Positions 14,001 through 26,066 of a stretch of 64,000 nt of DNA are shown here, one piece after another (position 1 is the stretch's first letter; every line of letters starts with the position of its first letter). The position numbers and the translations under genes were made by a program. The stretch lies in the NCBI GenBank assembly GCA_028564705.1, contig JAPXFQ010002909.1, positions 124,001 through 188,000 of the forward strand, written 5' to 3'. Source of the stretch: Apricaphanius iberus. Its lineage: Eukaryota > Chordata > Actinopteri > Cyprinodontiformes > Aphaniidae. The notes beneath the pieces were generated by a model. It was not told the origin of the DNA, did not search any database, and saw only the letters and a program-made list of their open reading frames with translations.

Positions 14001-14080
14001 CTGTTAACCCAATCATCTACACAGTCTTCAACACAGAGTTCAGGAATGTCTTTCACAAGCTGCTCTGCTGCCGGACGTGA
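8084..14080 (+). CDS. drd4: Dopamine receptor D4-type GPCR
   Basis: Rhodopsin-family GPCR that couples dopamine to Gi/o at the plasma membrane. Four exons join in frame: 8084-8323, 8402-8514, 12450-13117, 13878-14080 (407 aa). Visible residues: amine-binding Asp100 in TM3, DRY 117-119, TM5 serines 181, 182 and 185, CWTP 346-349 in TM6, NPIIY 384-388 in TM7, and a short Cys-Cys tail (404-405) suited to palmitoylation. The join [14 protein letters not shown] with [16 protein letters not shown] and [13 protein letters not shown] is diagnostic of D4 rather than D2/D3. The third loop (about 130 aa) is Ser/Thr-rich and has no Pro-rich 16-residue repeats like human D4. The ATG gives a short N-terminus as expected. 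Teleosts have several drd4 paralogues. The cdhr5/irf5/tnpo3 context may point to the 'related' copy, but that is inference. Confidence 0.95.
9085..11200 (-). mobile_element. L2/CR1-like LINE, 5'-truncated, in drd4 intron 2
   Basis: On the minus strand, 11196-10858 encodes reverse-transcriptase blocks: [13 protein letters not shown], then an ADDTQLYL box preceded by Asn instead of Tyr/Phe. The frame continues, with breaks, through an [19 protein letters not shown] segment (10800-10548). Non-coding sequence and the 3' tail at 9430-9085 follow. That tail recurs at 22314-22640 and 47935-48200. The frame is broken, so the copy is dead. It matches the plus-strand copy starting at 18279 along most of its length. 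Confidence 0.8.
11500..12449. other. Rest of drd4 intron 2
   Basis: Begins with a 'ccatccatccattatct...' repeat tail typical of fish (11522-11585). No exon or other structure was recognised until the exon 3 acceptor at 12448-12449. Confidence 0.4.
13118..13877 (+). other. drd4 intron 3 with short telomere-like tract
   Basis: 760-bp intron with donor gtgagt and acceptor tttcag. It holds a 17-bp CCCTAA-type tract at 13493-13509. No other structure was recognised. Confidence 0.6.
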
Positions 14081-14378
14081 TGCTTGAAGCATCGTCTCTA
14101 AACTCAAAGATTATCCAGAACATTCTGAGAAGCTACGAAGTCTAAATCCTCTGAATCAAAACTGTCTGTCCTTTTAGTGTCTCAGTGTGTTTCCTAGAGT
14201 GGCCCACATGATCAAATATCAGATAAATGTTGAAAGGTATCAGAATAGTTCCTGCTGCAGAGATTAATAGAAATCTGAATATTTTGATGAAAGTCTTGTG
14301 GTTTGTAGCTTTTGAATCTGTGAAATGGATGTGATGAGATGTAGCTGAAACTAATGTTCTTCTTCTGGATGACTAAAA

Positions 14379-14384
14379 AATAAA
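14379..14384 (+). promoter_or_regulatory. drd4 polyadenylation signal
   Basis: First AATAAA after the drd4 stop, about 300 nt downstream. It would end the mRNA near 14400. Confidence 0.6.
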
Positions 14385-14399
14385 GATGAAACCAGGTGA

Positions 14400-15435
14400 C
14401 AGCTCGTTCTCTAGAAACTATTAATAATGCAGATTTAGTACTTTGATGGGATTTAAAGCCTGATGAGAACTTCTCTAATGATGATAATCCTGCAACAGCA
14501 AATGAGCAACTGTTTCTGACACAATAGAAAGAAAAGTGTTAAATTGGTCTGTAGTTGAATAACATAGCTGGATCCTTGCTAGGGTTCTTAATTAATGGCT
14601 GCACAGTGGCTGTTTAAAATAACCTGACACATATCCTGTGCCAAGGGAAGAATGTATTCATCCCAAGATTAATGGACCAATAGAATCCAGGAGGATTTTA
14701 AATAAGTGAGGTCGTAAGGATTCAGTTTGACAATGGCAGGATTTTAGTTGAAGGAGAACATCATAAAGCTGATTCAGAGAAACAGGCTCAATATGCTGTA
14801 GACCGGCTGGGCACACCGGAGGAACACTGAAATACAGGATAAATACAGGATAAAGGATACAGGACGCTGTTTGGTGCGACATAGAAAGTTATGTACAAGT
14901 AGGATTCCAGTTTATTTTTCTCAGTTCAACTGACTTCTGAAAGGTGGTCAGAAAAAAATCTAACTAAATTAACGTTTGGAATAAGTAGTGAGTAACTAAT
15001 TGCTTTTTTAAGCTTTTGTGGCCACAGTAGCCTTTAGTGCAGAAAGGTGGAGAAAACGTCGGCAAGCTGTAAAAGGACAAACACTTTGACAAACGCTGCG
15101 ACGCTCTACTAAGTACTTTTTTAAAGTAATGTTCCCAAAACTGCTCAGAAATGATTAAGACCTGGAGGCCAATGATCAACTCCAAGCCTTGAAACCTGAG
15201 TCTATTTTTCTAACTTTGACAAAAAGCTTAAATTAAGTTATTTATCACCTTCACTCTGATCTTCTCACTGTGAGTCATGTTCCCCAACTTTTTACATCTT
15301 CTTTCACTCGACTGGTCTGGGTTGTTCTGTCAGCTCCATCCTTTCAGTTCATTCTCTCCTCCTTCATAAAAACATCATCACTTTGCTCTTAGTTTGTTGT
15401 CTACAACCATGTGCTGAATGAAGAGAAAGCGGTTG
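14400..15435. other. Intergenic, nothing recognised
   Basis: AT-rich sequence with only short random frames. No exon, hairpin or terminal repeat was found. Confidence 0.4.
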
Positions 15436-17535
15436 CTCCGTGTACAAAACGGAGAACAAGGATGGCCTCGGCATGGAGCTGTCAACAAAGCGAGGCGGTG
15501 AGACACTACTGTGCATAATGTTGCTTCTGTGTGGAGATGTGCATTTAAATCCAGGAGCTGTGGCATCTCCTGCGGACTTCCAAGATCACCAAGAGGTGAG
15601 CGCTGCCACAAACGCTTCTCTACCTGCTCGTCTTTTAGGGATAAAAGGAAAAGTCCCAACAAATTGTTCAGCTACAACAAAGACACACGCCATCACTGCT
15701 GTGACCCTCAAACAACAGGGTACAAAACTCTTTCAGACTATAAACCACGTGTGAATATTATGGCATCCAGAGGCAAAACCCAAAGGGGTTTTTGGGAGAC
15801 ATATGCATGTACGACGCATTGTATCAAAAACTGAACAGTCTGAATTCTTATTAACAGAGTGTTGATATTTTCGCCTTACAGAGACGTGGCTGTGTGCTAC
15901 TAAGTGTATAGACAGGATAGGGAAAAAGGAAAGGGGGCGGGGTTTTCATCTATGTCAAGGAAACTCTTCAAAGTCAAAGAAATTGACATTAAGAGTAATT
16001 CACTGGAATGTGTGTGGGGGGGGGGTCAAAATGACCCTTTCTCCCCCAATGTCCTCCATGATTTTTGCCATTTACCAACCACCAACTGCTAAAAATATAT
16101 TTTATTCATAATTGTTTAGGATACTTAAAATGTTCGAAGGAAAGGAAGTACTGCTAATGGAATGATTTTAATTTAAAGTGGTTAGATAAGACGCATACAA
16201 ACAAATTAAAGGAAATTGCACATTTATATCAAATGGATCAAATAGTTGAGAATCCCACACGGATTATTAAAACTTCACAAACACTAAAAGACCCGATGTT
16301 CACAAATAAACCAGATAGAATTGTGCAAAAGTCCAGTCTGATCATAATCTTGATCTAGTCTCTAGAAACGTCAGCAAAGTGTGCTTTAAAAAGAAGTTCA
16401 ACTAAAAAATTAATAATATTTCATTTGTCGTGAAGAAAATCTCTCCTTGCTGGAACAAACAGGAATGAAATAACACACAACAAGGGATGTGAGCAAATGT
16501 GCAATGGTATATCAACTTTAAAAAGTGTTGTATTAAAATTTACAAAAACAAAAAAGAAACAAAAAGGCAGACTTTAACATGGCTTAATGAGAAATTAAGG
16601 ACATTGATGAAAAGATGTGGCATATAAAAAATAGTTAGATCTGGGTTAACAACAGATAATCAAATATATAAAAAACCTGAGCTCAGAAAATCAAAAGCAA
16701 GATTCCACTTAAACTTAAAGATAAAAAGGAAATAATAAGGAACTATGCAAAACTATGGACAAATTACATAGAAAAGAAAAAAGTATATGATGTGATGCTT
16801 AAATTTGATGCTATCATGAATCATAGTTTTGATATTGTTATTTAATGACTATGGTAAATTATTATAACCTATATCAGCATATATTCCTCCTGACCTTTCT
16901 CATTGTGAGAAGTCTTTTTTCAGACTAAACACTATAAATAGTAATAAAGTGGAAAAATTCATTAGAAAATTGAACAATAGTCATTCTAAAGATATCCGTA
17001 AAGATAGACGGTTTATTTTTAACCTCTTAGGCCCGAGGCTGTGTTTATTTCAGGACAAATTAATACTGTATAACACCAACGGTAACATTTGATCATATAT
17101 ATGTCTATCCCAGAAGTGTAAAGCTGTAAAATAGCATGATATAGTCCCTTGAAAGGGTTAAAACAACACCAGACTGTCTTAGCTCCAGTCCTCACTAAAA
17201 ACATAAATCAGTCATTGTTAGAAGGTATTTTCCCAGATGTGTTGAAAATGGCCAGAAGATTATGGACTGTCGCAACATATGATAGATTGTAAAGGATTCC
17301 ATATGTTTGCATGCCCTGATTAAAAAATGCATTTTATCAAACCAATACTGTACACATGAGAGATGAATGAGATCACAACTATGAGGCTAGATCTGTGAGT
17401 AGGTGTGTGGTGAGTGGGTGTATTTATGGGGGACAGGGGTGTCCAGGGTCGGTCTTTGGGGCTGCTTTTCCTTGGAGGATCTTTGGGTTTCGGGTTGGAT
17501 GAACATGTTTTCCTGTGGCCCTCTACACAGTCTCC

Positions 17536-17618
<83 letters not shown>

Positions 17619-17780
17619 GTGTGTGTGTACTTTTATGTTTTATTTAACCTGCCCAGGGTCTGCAGGTGGAAATTAGCATCCTTGCTATAACCTGGCACCA
17701 GGCATCTTTGCTAACTTTACTTTTTTTGGTCAATGTTTTGTTGTGTATGTCCAGCTTTTTAAATAAACTGATACCATACC
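15436..17780 (+). mobile_element. Decayed LINE: N-terminal, endonuclease and tail parts
   Basis: The start of an ORF reads LLLCGDVHLNPGAV (15521-15562), a degenerate 2A-like motif seen at the head of several LINE and CR1-like ORFs. From 15850 to 16400, frame-shifted pieces match an endonuclease region: GGVFIYVKE-like, KEIDIKSNSLECV, and a TNKPDRI block. The central and reverse-transcriptase parts are missing or unrecognisable. A 3' end of the fish LINE type ('ggtctgcaggtggaaattagc') lies at 17654-17775, after a long TA microsatellite. Confidence 0.55.
17538..17629 (+). repeat. (AT)n-(GTAT)n-(GT)n microsatellite
   Basis: About 33 AT units run into GTAT and GT units. The tract is inside the LINE remnant and reads as an Ile-Tyr repeat in spurious frames. 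Confidence 0.95.
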
Positions 17781-18343
17781 ATTCTCTACATATCATTTAG
17801 CTCCACCCAGATCCTTCTACCTATGGTGTATAGAATGGAAGTGTCCACTGTAGGGAGGGATCGAGCAGCTGGGTTCTCCACCTGTGAAGAAACTCTTTCT
17901 GTAGCTCCACTCTGAAGGTAAAGGTCTAAACAGGATGTGTCCAGGATGTGTGGGTTCAGCTGACCTAATGGTTCTTTGCAGTCGGGACTGGTCCTTCGGT
18001 TTAAATGTCTAATCAGTGCAGTTTGCATCAATTATAAAAATACAAGAACTTAAGATCCTCCACAGTTACCTCCAGTAATCTGCACTTCAAACAGGAATCC
18101 TAGACTTAGGGGAGGAGACCCACCTAACTCTGGATACAAATATTAAGACGTTATCCAGTCAGAACTATTTCAGCCTGAAAGAAAACTCAGATATTCAATA
18201 TGCAGCTACAGTCCTACTCTGGATGATGATGATCCAGCTTCCAGTAATACAGTTAATTTAGAGCCTTAAGGGAAAATATAACTTGAATGGAACTTGTGGA
18301 GTACCACAGGGTTCTGTGCTTGGACCGATTCTCTTTACTACAG

Positions 18344-18366
18344 TATATATATATATATATATATAT
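18344..18366 (+). repeat. (TA)n inside LINE reverse transcriptase
   Basis: A TA run of about 11 units sits where the sister copy has only a short TATATAT between the GPILFT and LPIGK codons. Confidence 0.9.
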
Positions 18367-19097
18367 GCTTCCAATTGGTAAAGTTATTAGACAACATGGT
18401 ATGAATTTCCACAGTTTTGCTGATGATACAGAATTATATTTATTTATAAAACCTGATGAAACCAATCAGTTAGGTAGATTACAAGCATGAAAACCTGGAT
18501 GACTCTGAATTTTCTACTTTTAAATTCAGACAGACAGAAGTTGTTGTCTTTGGACCAGAACCTTTAAAAAGGAAACTGCTAAATCAATAATCGATAATTT
18601 GGCCTCTGGTAATAATGTAAAGAACCTTGTTGTAATTTTTGACCAAGACATGACATTTAATCCCATATTAAACAGGTTTCTAAGATTTCTTTGTTTCACC
18701 TTCGGAATATTGCTAAAATTAGAACCATCCTGTCCAGGAGTGATGCAGAGAAACTAGTCCATGCATTTGTTACTTCAAGGCTGGACTACTTTAATTCCTT
18801 ATTATCAGGAAGTCCACAAAATGCAATTAAAAGCCTTCAGTTGATCCAAAACGCTGCAGCAAGAGTTCCTATGAATATTAAAAAGAGAGATCACATTTCT
18901 CCTGTTTTGGCTTCTCTCCATTGGCTCCCTGTTAAATCCAGAATAGAGTTTAAGATCCTCCTCCTTAGGTATAAAGCCCTTAATAATCAGCTCCATCGTA
19001 CATCAGAGATCTGATTGTTCCATATGTTCCTAACAGAGAACTTTGTTCTCAGAATGCAGGTCTACTGGTAGTTCCTAGGATTTCTAAAAGTAGAATG

Positions 19098-20311
19098 TGT
19101 TGGATCTGAGCCATAAATATATTCTATCAAAAAAGGGGTCTACAGTATGAACATGATCCCAGCATTCCAATGAGTGCAATGCCACACTCGTCGTCTTTCA
19201 TTGGACGAACAGTGGGAGGGCCTTCTCTCTCCCTCTCTCTAACCTCTCAACCAGAGGAGCTCTGAAAGACCTGTCATGCTGATTGGCAGAAGCGCTAATC
19301 CATCAAACCTGCTGCAGCTCTCTGGCAGTGTGAGTGGACCTCTGCCCAAAATAGGAGGGAACAAAGCACCGTCGGGGTGTTTAAATATCCAAAACAGCTG
19401 AGCTCTTTATTTTTCAGTTCGCTTCTACAAGTGGAAAGGTTCTTCCAGAACTTCAAGAAGAGACTCCTTTCGTCCTAACACGTGTTTGAATTTTTCTTTT
19501 TCGCAACCAAGTTCTCCTTCAGCATCGAAGCTGTTCTGCTTTTATTTGATCGTATTTTTCTATTTTTCCCCTCCTCCGCTTTTGCATGTCTAAGGTTCTA
19601 AGAGACGCACAGCGCCGAATGTAAGCATTAGTTCTCTTTATACCCGTGATTTCAAACCAGAGTTTTTGCTAGCAGAAAGCTAGATCATTGATAAAAGCCA
19701 CGAGGTCTCTTTGTTAAACAAAAGACAACGCGGCACCTCACCCTAGTAATAAAGTCATAAAAAAAAACATTCGCAAGCTGCGCGTTCACGTCCGTGCACC
19801 GCTTCCACGCGTGCACGCGGATAGCTGCGTACAGACGTCAGCAGGAAGCGCCCCTTAATGTGCCTAAGCAACGTCACCGCTGGTCGCCATCTTGTTTATG
19901 TAGCATTAGCCTTTAGCCCTGTTTAGATTAGCTGTTAGCTAAACCGTTCTGTGTGTGCTTTGTTTTGGTGTAGTTTTAGAATAAATTAGTTAAATTGAAT
20001 CAAATCTCAGGTTGCTTTTATTCTGAGTGTGTGTGTGAATTATTCTAAAGAATTCATTTCCTTCAGATAACGTCTTTTGGTACAATCAATTATAATCAGT
20101 CTAATTATTAATAATAAGACTGTTGGTCGATAGCCTTCTTTTAAATCAGATATATATGTTTTGCCAGTTTGAGATAAACTGGATGGTGCCCCTCTAATAA
20201 TTTGAAAAGATAATTAAATTAATAATCCCTAAATTATTCATTTAATATTCTTGGAATAAGCAGATAGACATAACCTTTCTTTATCAATTTTTAATGTATA
20301 AATACCCAACA
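19098..20311. mobile_element. Solo LTR inserted in a LINE
   Basis: The 1214-bp block starts TGTTGG and ends CCAACA, the inverted TG...CA ends of an LTR. It is flanked by AATG on both sides (19094-19097, 20312-20315). Removing it restores the LINE sequence seen in the other copy (gaatgggaggca versus gaataggaggca). No internal retroelement genes lie beside it, so it is a solo LTR. The 4-bp duplication fits a Gypsy-like or endogenous-retrovirus-like element; class not decided. Confidence 0.8.
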
Positions 20312-20387
20312 AATGGGAGGCAAATCTTTTAGTTATCAGGCTCCTCTCCTGAGGAACCAGCTCCCAGTTTTAGTCCGTGAGGCAGAT

Positions 20388-20845
20388 GTCGGAAAAACAT
20401 TATTAAATAAAAATGATGAATGAGATTCCTTCATTATATGAAGGTTATTTAATGGACTTGTTTAATCAAGCAAGGAGGAACAGCATTATAGAGTATTCGC
20501 AACAGCTGAACCTGCCTCCCACTCCCTGACTGACAACTTTATAGATTCAGACAACCTTACTATTATCTACACCATATCAGTAAACATTTCTTCTCACTGA
20601 CTTCCACAGACTCTCAGGCGTCTTAGTCTGATAGGAAACGCTCAATCTTAGGACCCGTCAGGATGTTCAGTGCTCCGAGGGTCGTTTCCATGGTTACACA
20701 GGACAGTTAATTTGACCTAACCTAATATTATACAGTGTCACACAATCAGACTATCACTATATCATGAATAAATAGCACACAGTTCTCTCAGTATGTAAGA
20801 ATACACTGAAAAGATCATTCTTAATATAAATCTTTCCATAAAAGT
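20388..20845. mobile_element. Second insertion within the LINE
   Basis: The LINE breaks after 'gaggcagat' and resumes with 'agatactg', leaving AGAT on both sides (20384-20387, 20846-20849). The insert is 458 bp, starts GTCGGAAAAAC and has no open frame. Its family is not recognised. Confidence 0.6.
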
Positions 20846-21190
20846 AGATACTGTTTTTAAGATTAAGCTTAAAACCTTCCTTTTTGATAAAGCTTATAGT
20901 TAGAGTGGCTTAGGTTATCCTGAGATATTTTTGTAGTTATGCTGCTATAGGTTTAGACTGTTGGAGGACAGACTGACCACTTTTCTTATCTCTTCTACTT
21001 TTCTCTCTTACTGCTCTTTAGATATATGTTCTACTTTTATTTTAATTGTTAACCTTGTTTTCTCTGTCTTTTTCTCTCCATGGAAGCTCCACATGGTCTG
21101 GTATCCTGCTCAGCTACAGCGTACAGCGCCCCCTGCTGGATGGGGAACATCGGTCCAGATGATGCTCAAAGTGACCGAGCATCCTCCATG

Positions 21191-22313
21191 TCCTGTTGTC
21201 AACGTTTTACTTTCTTTAAAAAGTAACTCACCCCCTACCAGAGCATAACCCAGCCCACATTTATTTTTGAAAATCGGCTCAAAAGGAGGCGTTGCCTGGC
21301 GGACCAGGAAAAACACGGAGGGATGAAGGGATGGCCGTGGTATGGGCTGTGACTGACATGTTGCAGGTAGCAGCGAAGAGTCACAGACGGCAAGAAAGAT
21401 GGAGAAAGCTGTACTAACGCGAGCGCCTTTCCCTGGAAATAATCTGCATGTTGAGATTTTTTCTCATCTTGCTTCTCCAGAGGGAACAGTGTATAGGGAG
21501 ATAGGTTCTGTGGAGGAGGGGAGCAGCGACATATCGTTTCGGGCCGTTGTCTCATTCTCTGCCCGGAGCAGCAGCAGATATCGAGCCTGTAGCATCGCGG
21601 CATAGAATGAGCGCCGTCTCTAAGTGGTACATTGTTGTTGGCTAAATCTAATGCTAAATATAGATTAGCTCGAGTAATTTCATGTGACTCTGCCTCAACA
21701 GATGCGACTGTACGCCATTGTCTGCAACAGAAAATGTGTTACAGAGAGATGTATCCAAGCATGATGTCAAACATTCATGAACATTCATCACAAATATTGC
21801 ATTAAAAATGAACTCTTAGCCCAGATTTTATTTTCCATTTACTGATATATCAGTTATTCCCTTTGTCATAGGTAATGAGCAAATGTCAGTAAGTAGGGGT
21901 AACCACCTGCATAACGGAGCACCCAGGTTTTAGTGCTGCAGGCAGTTCATGGCTCCTCCCTACAGAGCTGTGGCCCAAACCACTCATGTTATAAACACCA
22001 CCACGGCCGGGCTGCTCTCGTCATTATTCCAAGCTTACGTCAATTACCCAAGATTAGCTGTTAGCAAGGCAGGATTTGAATTCCAGTGAATTGCAGTTTA
22101 ACTACTTGGGGCACTAAACTAACGGTACAAAATCAATATTTTTACTAAAATGTACTAAAATACATTAAAGAATTACTGGAAATGTAGATAGTGCTATTAT
22201 AGACTCAATTATACAGTTTATCAACAAAAAAGTTGATTTTGGGCTGAGTTACTTTAACATATAAAATAATCTTTAACATATAAAATAATCTTCCATCAGT
22301 TCTTTTCTTCTTT
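21191..22313. mobile_element. Third insertion within the LINE
   Basis: The LINE stops after 'gcatcctccatg' and resumes at 'ctgtgtctctt', matching adjacent sequence in the sister copy. About 1.12 kb lies between. Its ends share an 'aaagtaactca.ccc' motif in opposite orientation (near 21221 and 22250), so a TIR element is possible. No transposase was seen. Confidence 0.5.
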
Positions 22314-22964
22314 CTGTGTCTCTTTTCTGTCTTCTCAGACCCCCAGACGGTCGTGGCAGATGACCGCTTGTACTGATCCAGGTTCTGATCCAGGTTCTGG
22401 TTCTGCTGGAGGTTTCTTCCTGTTAAAGGGGAGTTTTTCCTCTCCACTGTCGCTGCATGCTTGCTCAGTATGAGGGATTGCTGAGGAATAGCTGTGGTTG
22501 GAGTCTGCATGATCCGGGTCGAACCTCACATCAATGACTCAGCACAATCTGCTGGGATTCCTTACATAGAAAACTTTAAACTGATTGGATGTTTGTATAA
22601 TTGGATTGAAATGATTTTTCTTGTAAAGTATAAATAAACTGAATTGATTTTGAATGTGATGGATGGATGGAGAGGAGATCCATCATCAGGAGGAGTTCAG
22701 GCTACAGCTGATTTTCCCCCAAACTGAAAGGAGTCGCTGAGAAGGTTGAACTGAAGGGATCTCTAACACTCATTAGGTTTTCATGGCTGGGTCCATGGGT
22801 GTGTTGGTTTTCCTCACCTCTCTCTGCAGGGTGTGACTGGCAGGCAGACCTCATCAACTCTCCAGCTGAAAAAGGAGTGGATCCTGGAGGCCACTGTAGG
22901 GAGGGATACCAGGGAGGCCACCAGATGGTTCTCACTGCTATTACACTGGCCAAAATCCTTCTTA

Positions 22965-23600
22965 AGCCTAGTTATGCTTCTGCGTTTTGACGGACATGGA
23001 TTGACACGACGCTATTATCCGTCAACGCAAGGGCTCTCCGTCACCTACACAATTTTAACTATCCGTCGACGGAAAGCGTATGCATCTGATTGGTCAGGTT
23101 GAGCAACAGCCAGACATCGCTTCACCAGAACGGGGCTCTATAGTTGCTGTAATCAGTAGTTAATGCAGCTTTTGGCCGCTATATGCTTTATATTAAATGG
23201 ATAATTTATCTAATCTGTTCCTTTGGCGATTTCGAACACAAGGTGGTGTAGGAAAACAACAAAAAAGGCTGCTGTATTCGTTTCCATGTGTTTCAAGAGG
23301 ATTTGATGAGCTGCACTTCTAGTAAAAAGCTTTACAGCTTAATCAAAACTTTCTTTCTGTCGTTCATTGCTCCTTGAATAAGAAATGCGTCACAAGCCTA
23401 GAAAAAAACAGAAACGGCGCTGTGTGATAGTAGGCAGAGATGCCATGAAAACATAGCGCCACCTGCTGTCCTGGTCGAGCAATGCTGAAAAAACAATAGA
23501 GAATGGAGTGGAAGAGCGGAGTACTATAGACAGAAAAGGTCTCCTTTAGTACGTCTGCATCTGAGTGCAGATTCGCGGTAGGAGAAGCATAAACTAGGCT
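22965..23600. mobile_element. PIF/Harbinger-like non-autonomous element, copy 1
   Basis: Terminal inverted repeats AGCCTAGTTATGCTTCT (left) and its complement with one extra T (right), flanked by TTA on both sides (22962-22964, 23601-23603). 636 bp with no transposase. Internal sequence matches the copy at 35104-35760 in opposite orientation. Confidence 0.75.
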
Positions 23601-23603
23601 TTA

Positions 23604-25365
23604 GTTTAAACTCTAACTGTGGACACCCAGTGTTTGTTTTTTGTTTTACCTTACTTCTCCTTTCCTCCTCGCAGACCCCGTTTACATTCCTTGTCCTGTT
23701 TCCCTGGTTCCTCTGAAGCTGCCTGACAGACCTGACATTCTCCAGACCGGCTTCCACAACCAAGACGATCGATCAAACCTCTATTCTTGTTAAATCCCCC
23801 CATCACTCAAAAAACAGAGATATACAGTAAGCTGCCGTCATTGACGCCTGCCTGTCCGCCCTCCAACATTTCACCTGTAAGAAAGAAAAACATGACCATC
23901 ATAATCAACCACCCATCCCCAGCCGACCTCAGCTACTAAAACGGACTTAACTCCTCCAAACTTATCCAACGCCATCATCCAAGTGAGCCCATTCTTAATC
24001 CTTTCACCATCAAGACTAAGAACTATTTATCAGCTAAATGAATTGTTTCACTTTCCTTTTTCGTCTCCAATCCGTCGTCCCGGTGCCCTTGCCACACTTC
24101 CCTGACTCTCTCTCTTGTTCCCCTGTGTTCAATAAAACTTTTGAAGCTGGTTTTGGTCGTCTGGAATTGTTACCTGAAATTAGAGTCTCTGAGCCGAAAG
24201 ATGACAGATTCAGGACTACGGAGTAAAACTGGGAAGAACTCAGATCTCTGCTGAAGTGGTTTATTGGATCCAGATGACTGATGGAACCAAAGGACCAGGG
24301 ATGTCATTTATTATAATTCATGCAGAATCATTACTACACACACTGGGAAAAAAATACTTAGACGAAGAGAGTTTCAGATCTACACACCTGCATGCTGTCT
24401 CCACTTTATAAATCAGACTCTCCCTAGAAATGCGCACAGCTGTTTTTGGATCATATCCCTCCTACACACCCACTTTATGCCATAAATGGTCGATGCAAAG
24501 TTTCTAGAGAATATTCTGCATTGACTTAAACCAGCTGATATGGGGTGTTTCACGGGTAACCATGGCAAAAAAAAATTTGTTTATGGGTGACATAGAGGAA
24601 CAGAAAAAACATTTAATTTCAACCAATCAGCTTTTATCCACATAGAGCTTTACTGAGCTAAACGTAACCAAAGTCCTTCACAATAAAAGACAAAAATATA
24701 GTTAGTGTTATTGTCGGAAAAACTGACCAACGGATGAGAGAAAATTCCATTAAAGATTGGAGGTTTTATTATAATTTGGACTGATAAAAAAGTGAGACAG
24801 CACCACATTGCAAAAAATGTTTAACAGGACAAGAGTAAATTCAAATAAATTAATAAAAGCATCAGCACTATGCAATAAAGCAACTAACAATAAATATGAA
24901 ATGATTGAATTACATGAATACTTCTTGTAGCAATACTGGGAATAAATAAAAACTAAATACAGCTGAATGTAATAAGTTTCAGTACTTCTAGGTATTTAAA
25001 GCCTGACATAAAGGGTGTTTTAAGTCCAGTTTTAAAAGTATCACCCATGAAAAATTGTTTTTGGGGTCACAAATAAATGAAAGAGCTTTGAGTGACACAG
25101 TGTTGACGTGAAGCTCTACAAGTCTGAAAATGTGGCTCAAGCTCATGATTTTGCCATCTCTCCTGCTGCGCCGTCGCTGTCCTCCATATCCAAAAGCTTC
25201 GTAAGCAGTAAGGTCCTTAGAATGCTCAAAGTTATGCAGATTGTTTTACCAGATTTATTTCTAGAAATCCCAAGCTTTGCTTAGAAAGTAAGAAAGTAAC
25301 TTTTGTGAGTTTCAGACCCATTTTAAGAATAAGCAGCTTTATAAATGAGATCACAGCTGAATACC
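23604..25365. other. Intergenic AT-rich DNA
   Basis: No exon recognised. The stretch 24350-24550 has 'ttataaatcag' type sequence like the edges of the next MITE. Otherwise nothing. Confidence 0.35.
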
Positions 25366-26066
25366 AGGTCCTCATTTATCAAACGTTCAGACAAACACAT
25401 CCGTACATCTTTCATGCATATGAATAATTCTACGTATTGTGTGCTATTCACTATCTTGTACTTGTGTATAGAAATATTCCTAAATATAAGAACAGTTCTA
25501 ACCATGCATATGCACAGTATCTAGTGGTAGAACCAGAGAACTACAACACTGAAAAATGTTTACTTTGACAGAATATTATATGAAGCTGGAAAATATTAGA
25601 GTTAGATGAAGTAGAGAGACCACTGATAATAAAGGGCAAAACCTATCAGTGGTGAAATTAATTTGTATTAACTGTGACATTTTTTAAAAGTCTGTTCATT
25701 ATAAATCCTTTTTTTGTCCCGCTTCTGTTTCACATGGATCTCTGTGTCACTGAGATTCCTTTCTTCTCTTGGTCATTATTTTAAGGAAGAACCCGTCGAT
25801 TTCATGCATGTGTCAGAGGATGTGGTTTTGTTACCAAATATGGTTAATTGAGGGTGTTTCCGTATGCGAGTGACTGTGAACGGCCATGAGCAACTGGGTA
25901 CGCACAACAGATTTATCAACAGATGATTGTGGAGGAACGTATGAACAAGTGGCCACCACATGTTTGATAAATCCACCTTTTGACTCTTTGTACAAACATT
26001 CTGAATGTGATTTGTAGGATAGAAGATAGGAAGGTTTCTACGAAGGTTTGATAAATGAGGGTCCAG
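25366..26066. mobile_element. MITE-like element with TCATTTATCAAAC ends
   Basis: Left end GGTCCTCATTTATCAAACG and right end the complement of GGACCCTCATTTATCAAACC, about 700 bp apart. There is no transposase. The exact boundary and target duplication are unclear. Confidence 0.5.

Larger units (their letters stand above)
18279..22640 (+). mobile_element. L2/CR1-like LINE split by three later insertions
   Basis: LINE pieces lie at 18279-19097, 20312-20387, 20846-21190 and 22314-22640. Read together they follow the same order as the minus-strand copy at 9085-11200: [59 protein letters not shown], then the 3' tail. The intervening blocks are younger insertions listed separately. It is 5'-truncated and the reading frame is broken, also by a TA microsatellite at 18344-18366. 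Confidence 0.8.

Noticed and set aside
17403..17690. Frames with Ile-Tyr repeats
   Set aside because: Translations of the AT microsatellite.
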